This document shows, one piece after another, positions 1 through 5,800 of a stretch of DNA of 11,084 nucleotides. The position numbers and the translations under genes were made by a program. Within the stretch, counting starts at the first letter, position 1; each line of letters opens with the position of its first letter. The notes beneath the pieces were generated by a model that was given only the letters and a program-made list of their open reading frames with translations, made no database searches and was not told where the DNA came from. This DNA is from Candidatus Bathyarchaeota archaeon (lineage in GTDB: Archaea; Thermoproteota; Bathyarchaeia; TCS64). Where the stretch lies: assembly GCA_030608725.1 (NCBI GenBank), contig JAUWDP010000013.1, forward strand, positions 1-11,084, written 5' to 3'.

Positions 1-328
1 CTATAACATCGGCTCTGTCGGGCCCCAGACCCAGGGCCGTGACCGTGCCCGGCGGGACCTCGGTGAGCCCGGCGTCCTGGATGACGACGTTCACTACGTC
101 CAGCTCGTCAGCCTTCGCTATGAGCGCCTGTATCTCATCAAGGGACTCGGCCTCCAGGGCGACCTTCTTCCCCCCCTCGTCCCTCCACCGCGTCCAGGCC
201 TTGTGGTTCTCCTTCTTCCCCAGCTCGGAGGCCCCCACGGCCGCGTGGCTCGCCTGGGCGATGAGCTTCCCCGTGCTCATCCCGAGGTCCAGGCGGAGGA
301 CGATGCACATCTTGTATCTGAGGGCCAC
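1..328 (-). CDS. pth2: Peptidyl-tRNA hydrolase, Pth2 type (3' end cut by window edge)
   Basis: Pth2 cleaves the ester bond of peptidyl-tRNAs released from stalled ribosomes, recycling tRNA in the cytoplasm. The visible 109 codons begin ALRYKMCIVLRLDLGMS after the start. They carry the family's GK-x2-AQ-x2-HA signature (K21, Q25, H28) and, near residues 85-103, the hallmark DAG-TEV-PGT-T-LG-GP segment. The family is usually about 115-120 residues, so only some ten C-terminal residues are missing beyond the left edge. The likely start is GTG at 328, which shares one base with the aspS stop (TAGTG), indicating translational coupling in one transcript. An in-frame ATG at 310 is a less likely alternative because it would remove the start of the first strand. 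This is the archaeal/eukaryotic enzyme, unrelated to bacterial Pth. Identification is firm from sequence pattern alone. Confidence 0.93.
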   Translation of the reverse strand, partial: MALRYKMCIVLRLDLGMSTGKLIAQASHAAVGASELGKKENHKAWTRWRDEGGKKVALEAESLDEIQALIAKADELDVVNVVIQDAGLTEVPPGTVTALGLGPDRADVI

Positions 329-1611
329 TAGGGCACCAGCCTGTCCCGGTCCCGGGGGAACATGGCGCACTCCCGGATGTTGGTCATCCCCGTCACCGTC
401 ATCGTGAGCCTCTCAAGCCCGATGCTCCAGCCCGCGTGAGGGGGCGCCCCGTAGGCGAAGCTCTCTATGTAGTGGGTGAAGTTGTCGGGGTTGAGCCCCT
501 TCTTCATGAGCTGCTCCCTGAGGAGCTCCGGCAGGTGGATGCGCATTGTCCCGCTGCTGATCTCGATGCCGCTGTAGATGCAGTCGAATGCGTGGACGAC
601 GTCCGGGTTCTCCGGGAATGGCATCGCGTAGAACGCCTTCTGAACCGACGGCCAGTCCTTCAGGAAGAACGCCTCCTTCCCCACCAGCTCCGTGAGCTTC
701 CGCTCCTGGGGCTTCGAGAAGTCGTCCCCCCAGGCGATCTCCTCCCCTGCCTCCTGGAGCATCTCTATGGACTCCGTGTACGTGACCCGCCTGAAGGGTA
801 ACTCCGGCACGACTATCTCCCTACCCAGGACCTCCAGTTCATCGGGGCACCTCTCCTTCACCGTGACCAGCATGTGGACAAGTATCTCCTCCAGAACCTT
901 CATCACCGTCTCGTCGTCGGCGAAGGCCTGCTCGATATCCATCTGCCGCACCTCATTCAGGTGGGTCGGGGTGTTGAACTTCTCAGCCCTCCAGATCGGC
1001 GTGACGGTGTAGACCTTCTCGAAGCTGATAGCGCACATCTGCTTGTAGAGCTGGGGGCTCTGGGCCAGGTACGCCTGCTTCTCGAAGTAAGGGAGCATGA
1101 ACAGGTCGGCGCCGCCCTCCGAGGCGGAGGCGATGACGCAGGGCGGCTGGAACTCTAGGTATCCGCGGTCCGTGAGGAACCCGCGGAAGGCTGCGAGGAG
1201 CACGTTCTGTATCTTGAAGATGGAGGAGGTGTGCTCCGTCCTGAAGTCCATGAAGCGGTAGTTGAGACGAGTGTCCAGCTCCGCCTTGACTTGGCCGAAG
1301 AGGTCGAAGGGGAGGGGCTGCTTCGCCTTGTTGACGACCTCTATAGAGTCGGGGATGAACTCGACCCCGGTGTTGGCGACATCGCTTGAGACAGTCCTGC
1401 CCGTGACCTTGATGACGTCCTCCCTACCAAGGTCCTCCACGGCCTTCCTCAGCTCGTCGTCCTTGACGGTTACCTGTATCTCACCCGAGACGTCCCTCAG
1501 GATGACGAAGCTTATGTTCCTGAGGACTCGGGTCCTCTTCACCCATCCAGCGATGGTCACCGACTTGTCCAGGCTCTCCTTTGCCTTCCCGATCTGCGTG
1601 CGCTCGAACAT
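328..1611 (-). CDS. aspS: Aspartyl-tRNA synthetase, archaeal type
   Basis: This class IIb synthetase charges tRNA with aspartate in an ATP-dependent reaction. An N-terminal OB-fold anticodon-binding domain (about residues 17-100) precedes a class II catalytic core. The core shows the aspartate-site segment AQSPQLYKQ (183-191), motif 2 with WRAE (207-210) and THLNE, the ISSGTMRIH segment (351-359) and motif 3 GWSIGLER (394-401). It ends in the typical FPRDRDRL. At 427 residues it has normal length for archaeal AspRS. The start is ATG at 1611, preceded by AGGAG at 1621-1625 with 9 bases spacing. A TATA-like box lies 47 bases further upstream, so it probably heads an aspS-pth2 operon. The OB-fold turn usually reading RDxGG here reads RVLRN, and the residue that is Trp in Thermococcus AspRS is Lys25. 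Whether it also charges tRNA-Asn therefore cannot be read from the usual markers. Confidence 0.95.
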   Translation of the reverse strand: MFERTQIGKAKESLDKSVTIAGWVKRTRVLRNISFVILRDVSGEIQVTVKDDELRKAVEDLGREDVIKVTGRTVSSDVANTGVEFIPDSIEVVNKAKQPLPFDLFGQVKAELDTRLNYRFMDFRTEHTSSIFKIQNVLLAAFRGFLTDRGYLEFQPPCVIASASEGGADLFMLPYFEKQAYLAQSPQLYKQMCAISFEKVYTVTPIWRAEKFNTPTHLNEVRQMDIEQAFADDETVMKVLEEILVHMLVTVKERCPDELEVLGREIVVPELPFRRVTYTESIEMLQEAGEEIAWGDDFSKPQERKLTELVGKEAFFLKDWPSVQKAFYAMPFPENPDVVHAFDCIYSGIEISSGTMRIHLPELLREQLMKKGLNPDNFTHYIESFAYGAPPHAGWSIGLERLTMTVTGMTNIRECAMFPRDRDRLVP

Positions 1612-1657
1612 TCATGACGGCTCCTAGCTAAGCCAATGGGTGAAGAAACCTGAACCC

Positions 1658-1665
1658 TATAAAAA
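1658..1665 (-). promoter_or_regulatory. TATA-like box of the aspS promoter
   Basis: On the minus strand this reads TTTTTATA, preceded by the purine-containing CCAAAG that could serve as BRE. Transcription would start near 1635, leaving a leader of about 25 bases that holds the AGGAG ribosome-binding site before the aspS ATG. It lies in the 63-base gap after the KH-protein stop codon, so aspS-pth2 need not depend on read-through from alba. Confidence 0.6.
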
Positions 1666-1674
1666 CTTTGGTGG

Positions 1675-2187
1675 TTAGTAGGCGTACTCGACCCGGAGGT
1701 CCATCTTGCGGACCTGCTTGGCGATCTCCGTCATGGCGTTTATCCTCTTCTTGCTGAGGCGCCTCGCCCTCCTCCCCTGGAGGACGACCCGGGTCTCCGT
1801 GGTCCCGTCGGGAAGCCAGATGATGTTGATCGTGATGATATGCTGGTTCGCGAAGATGTCCTCTAGGAACCCGCGGTCGTTCTGGCTATCCTCGATGACC
1901 AGAACCCTCTTCTTGAACTCGTCGCCAAGGTCACGGATCAGCCTCCCGGTCTGGTCCGAAAACTTGTTTCGGTCCCCGCGGCCCACGACGAGTACGAGGT
2001 ATCCTCCCACCTCGAACACCCTGTTGAGCCTGGCCTTCTGGAGGTCGGGGAACTTGTTCTCGTTTTCCAGAAGATAGCGGGCTACCTTAATGTAGTGGTC
2101 ATTGACTTCGCCGCTGCTGACCTTCTCCTGACACTTCGAGCAGAGCATCCCGCTCTTGAGACAGAACTCACATAGTTGTGTTTGCAC
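1675..2187 (-). CDS. Zinc-ribbon / KH-domain protein, NusA-like transcription factor family
   Basis: This protein of 170 residues has two CxxC pairs at its N-terminus (C6, C9, C16, C19), which should bind zinc. A basic-and-acidic helical stretch follows, then a KH-like RNA-binding fold at about residues 55-135. The segment QTGRLIRDLGDEFKKRVLVI resembles the GxxG helix and following strand of NusA KH domains, and WLPDGTTETRVV follows it. The C-terminus (138-165) is strongly basic. Proteins of this layout in Thaumarchaeota and relatives are, from memory, annotated as NusA-like elongation factors. RNA binding is likely from the fold; a role in elongation or termination is inference. The start is GTG at 2187, immediately after an in-frame TGA, with a weak purine run (GGGGGA) about ten bases upstream. 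It follows alba by 57 bases, so the two are probably co-transcribed. The alternative reading is a generic RNA-binding protein acting in translation. Confidence 0.72.
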   Translation of the reverse strand: MQTQLCEFCLKSGMLCSKCQEKVSSGEVNDHYIKVARYLLENENKFPDLQKARLNRVFEVGGYLVLVVGRGDRNKFSDQTGRLIRDLGDEFKKRVLVIEDSQNDRGFLEDIFANQHIITINIIWLPDGTTETRVVLQGRRARRLSKKRINAMTEIAKQVRKMDLRVEYAY

Positions 2188-2244
2188 TCAGCTGATTCCC
2201 CCGATCCCTGTCGGAGGAGCCAGTGGGAGATGCTCTTACCGTTT

Positions 2245-2520
2245 TCAGCGATGGAGCTTGATCTCTATCGTGCTCACGTTGGTGGGACCCGGGCGGTCCT
2301 GGGATGTGAGCTCCTCTGTCCCGATGGAGATATCAGTGACTTTGAGGTCCGGCATGAACCTATTCTTGGTCACCTCGACGGTATCAACGGCCGTGCTGAT
2401 GGACCTGCCCCTGGCCTTGATGAAGATCTCCTCCTGTCCGCTTTTGAACAGGGTCATGCAGGCCAGCACGTAGTTCAGGACGGGTTTCCTGCCGATGAAA
2501 ACGGTGTTTGATCTCGACAC
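2245..2520 (-). CDS. alba: Alba family DNA/RNA-binding chromatin protein
   Basis: Alba is an abundant small dimeric protein that coats archaeal DNA and also binds RNA. The 91-residue product carries the family core: [12 protein letters not shown] (9-20), [16 protein letters not shown] (34-49), NRFMPD (53-58) and the C-terminal strand VSTIEIKL. The beta-hairpin between residues 65 and 82 supplies the minor-groove arm. The start is GTG at 2520, strongly supported by GGAGGAG at 2526-2532 with five bases spacing. The usual pair of lysines in GKKP, the first of which is acetylated in Sulfolobus, is Arg11-Lys12 here. It is the first gene of a probable alba-KH protein transcript and diverges from tRNA-Asn. 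Confidence 0.96.
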   Translation of the reverse strand: MSRSNTVFIGRKPVLNYVLACMTLFKSGQEEIFIKARGRSISTAVDTVEVTKNRFMPDLKVTDISIGTEELTSQDRPGPTNVSTIEIKLHR

Positions 2521-2598
2521 TTTGACTCCTCCAAGTATCTTATTCGTTTAGGTGTGCTATAGGATTGGTTGCCTGTTAAAAAGATTATCGCAATTATT

Positions 2599-2606
2599 GT
2601 ATAAAC
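2599..2606 (-). promoter_or_regulatory. Candidate TATA box for alba
   Basis: The minus strand reads TTTATACA, which would give a start near 2576 and a leader of about 55 bases. A second candidate, CTTTTTAACA at about 2574-2583, would give a shorter leader of about 30 bases. Which one is used cannot be decided from sequence. Confidence 0.4.
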
Positions 2607-2693
2607 GCATTTTATCCTTTGTTTAACTCTTTTCTAAGACTTAAAGACAAGAAAGCCGCCCATAACTTGCCTATTTTACGCGTTTTCCCAGAC

Positions 2694-2704
2694 AAATAAT
2701 AAAA
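2694..2704 (+). promoter_or_regulatory. Candidate TATA box for tRNA-Asn
   Basis: AAATAATAAAA is centred about 33 bases before the mature tRNA 5' end. That would place the transcript start a few bases upstream of the tRNA, as is usual for archaeal tRNA genes. The nearer CTATAT at 2715-2720 is too close to the tRNA to act as its TATA box. Confidence 0.45.
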
Positions 2705-2731
2705 GGACGTTAACCTATATGCCTCATTCGA

Positions 2732-2808
2732 GCCGCCGTAGCTCAGCTCGGTAGAGCGTCTGGCTGTTAACCAGTTGGTCATCGGTTCGATTCCGATCGG
2801 CGGCGCCA
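2732..2808 (+). tRNA. tRNA-Asn (anticodon GTT), CCA encoded
   Basis: A full cloverleaf can be folded by eye. The acceptor stem GCCGCCG pairs with CGGCGGC (2798-2804) and is followed by discriminator G and an encoded CCA. The D stem is GCTC/GAGC. The anticodon loop CTGTTAA has GTT at 2766-2768, the variable loop is TGGTC, and the T arm is ATCGG-TTCGATT-CCGAT. There is no intron. The anticodon stem TCTGG/CCAGT leaves a U-U opposition at positions 27/43; the other four pairs are sound. The gene ends 13 bases before the stop codon of the convergent giant helicase gene. Confidence 0.97.
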
Positions 2809-2821
2809 CATTTTATCGTGT

Positions 2822-5800
2822 CTAATAATTCAGGGAGACGTCATCATCGGAGACGGTGATCCTCCCTGCCCTCTTGAGATCCACGCAGACCCTCCGGAGG
2901 GTTGAGCTGATGTTATCACTCCTCCGCTTGAACCCGAGCAGCCTGGCGGTCTCGTATACAAGGGTCTCCTCGCCTATCCCCAGGGAGTGCCCGGCGACCA
3001 GGACCATGGCCCGCCTCATCTCCTCGACGGGTATGTGCTCGATGGACCTGAAGGACTCCCTAACCCCCTCGACGGGGACGCGGACGCTCACGGTCCCCCC
3101 GGAACCTGGCCAGAGGAAGCTACGCCTCAAGTTTATCGGGCTCCCGCGGGTGACCCTCCTCACCTCCTCCTGGAAGGCCTCCCTGAAGGGCTGGGTCGCC
3201 CTCTTCAGCCTGAATGCGTCGTTCATCCTCCGGAACGCCTGCTCCACGTGGATGGGCCCCTCGACCCTCACCAGCCCGGGGAGGAGGCGCCTCACCTCCG
3301 AGTGGTATCTCTCAAGGTAGCGCTGCCTATGCTCCGACGAGTAGCGGCTGAAGAGGAACTTGGGCTCCAGCTTCGCAAACCTGTAAGGCGTCACCTCAGG
3401 GAGACCCTTCCCGGATGCCTCCGCCACCTTACCCGTCTCCACAACCATCTCGACCTCAGCTTCAGCCGGCTTCTCGACCTTGGCTGCCTGCTGGACGTCC
3501 TCGGCCTTCCTGAGGGCTCTCTCAAGCTTCTTCACCTCGGTCTTCCGCCTCTGGACCCAGTCGGGGGACCAGATCCTGTGGATCTTCCACCCCAGGTTCC
3601 CCAGGACCTGGGTCCTCAGCCTGTCCCGGTCCCTGGCCATGGCGGCGTCCCTGTAGGTGTCGCCGTCGCACATGATGCCCAGCATGAACCTGCCGGGATC
3701 TACGGGGTCCACCACCCCTATGTCCACCCTGAATGAGCTGGAGCCGACGCTGGGCACCGCCTTATACCCTAGGCGCTCCACCTCCTCCGCCACGTCCTCC
3801 TCGAGGGCCGAGGCGTAGCCGAGGTCGGTGGGCTTCCCCGCCTCCAGTTCCTTGGGCCGCCTCTCGGCGTACCTGAGGTAGTGGTGGAGGGCGTGGACCC
3901 CCTGGGCGCGCGTGGACTCGGTCTTGATATCGCCGTGCCTGATGCTGCTCACCAGGACCACCTTCTCCCTGGCCCTGGTCACGGCGACGTTGAGGCGGCG
4001 CTCCCCTCCCTGCTTGTTGAGGGGGCCGAAGTTCATGGTGATCCTGCCGTTCCCGTCGTATCCGTAGCCGACGCTGAATATCATGACGTCCCTCTCGTCT
4101 CCCTGGACATTCTCCAAGTTCTTGACGAAGAAGCCGTTGAGGCGGTCCTCCTGGAAGAAGTCCTCGAACTCGGGGCGGTCCCTGAGCCTCTCCTCCACCG
4201 TGTCTTGGACGGTGTTCATCTGGGCGATGCTGAACGTGACCACCCCCAGAGTCTTCTCCGGATGGCGCGCGATGTGGTCGAAGACCAGGTCCGTGACCAC
4301 CTCGGCCTCCCTGACGTTGTTCCTCCTTCCGCCTCTGTCGTAGACGCCGTCCTTCACGTGGACGAACTCCAGCCCCAGGTCCTCGGCCCCCATCCGAGAC
4401 GCAGGGAAGAGGACGAGACGCCCATCGTAGAACCTGTCGTTGCTGAAGCTGATGAGGGAGTCGTGTTTGCTCCTGTAGTGCCACCTCAGCATCTTCACGG
4501 GGAGCCCTATGGACATGCACTCGTCAAGGACGCTGTCGAAGACGTCGAACTCGTACTTGTCCTCATCCCAGTCAAAGTCCTCGTTCACGGTGTACCTGAA
4601 GAAAGGGGTCGGAGGGAGCTGCTTCGGGTCCCCCGCCACCACAAGCTGGCTCCCCCTGTAGATGGAGCCCACGGCGTCCTCGGAGTAGATCTGGGAGGCC
4701 TCATCGAAGACCACAAGGTCGAAGTGGAGCCCCCCCGGGATTAAGAACTGGCTCACGCTGATGGGGCTCATCATGAGGCAGGGCTTCAGCCGGCGGATGA
4801 GGCTCGGGATCCGCTCGAAGAGATGCCTCAAAGGCATATGGCGCCGCTTCTTCGCAGCCTCCCGCATCAGGATCGTGATCTCCGAGTCGGGGGCCTGGAC
4901 GAAGACCCCCGTGGGCTTCTGCTCGTTGGCGTTCTCTATGACCCTGCTCGCCGAGAGCTTGATGAACTTGCGGTCCAGCTTCCCGAAGTCGGAGATGAGC
5001 TGCTCGTGGTCCTTCCCCCTGAAGGTGCTCAGGGCCGGGTCCACGTCGAACACCCTGTCGAGGAGCCCCTGGTACATCGCCTTCTGGAAGACGTTGACCA
5101 GCTGCTCCCGGGAGACCCCCTGCTCCAGCGTCTCGTCGAGGAACTTCCCGAAGCCAGCCTCCCTGAGGGAAGCGTTCATGTCGTTGTAGTCAACCCAGGT
5201 CTGGAGGTCATCCAACCTGTCACGCAGCTCCCTGACCCCGGCATGCACGTCGCCCAGAGCGGGCCTCCGCCTACTATCAGGCCAGAGAGGTGAGTCGAAC
5301 CTGGAGTTCAGCTCGGCGATGTGCCCGTCAAGCTGCTCCATCCTCTCCCCCACCCGCGGCACCGCAGGGAGGGCGGGTCCCCCCTCGGAGACCGCTCTCT
5401 TGAGCTGCCCGGAGACGCCATTGGTGAGGACGCGCAGTAATCCCTCTGTCCAGTCGACCGCTCCGAGTACGCTCCCCCAGTCCGTGAGGATCCCCCGATA
5501 CAGCCCGCCGAAGTGGCTTCTCAAGCTGGGCGAGAGCTCCTCTACCCTGGCCTCGAACCTCTGAAGCTCTTCAACCCTCTTCAGGTCCTTGAGGAGCTCA
5601 TCGAAGCCCCCCGGATGCTCACCTCTACGGGTGGCGAGGGCCTCGGCGCTGACCCTGGAGAGCGAGGCCAGCCTCTCGTCCACCTGGCGGGCCCAGTCCG
5701 CGACCTCCTCCAAAGTGCTCCTCTGCATGGGCTTCCCCGTTGCAGGCATCCGCCTCTGGGGCACCAGCCTGGTCAGCCTCCTGCTCCTGTTGATCCACGG

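Noticed and set aside
2612..2809. 65-codon minus-strand frame beginning MAPPIGIEPMTNW
   Set aside because: It is the reverse reading of tRNA-Asn and its promoter; such MAPPIG-type frames arise from tRNA genes.
2987..4744. Long plus-strand frames (2987-3736 and 3881-4744) opposite the helicase gene
   Set aside because: They are Pro/His/Asp/Val-rich mirror frames of a GC-rich gene. The minus-strand frame carries unmistakable helicase and nuclease motifs.
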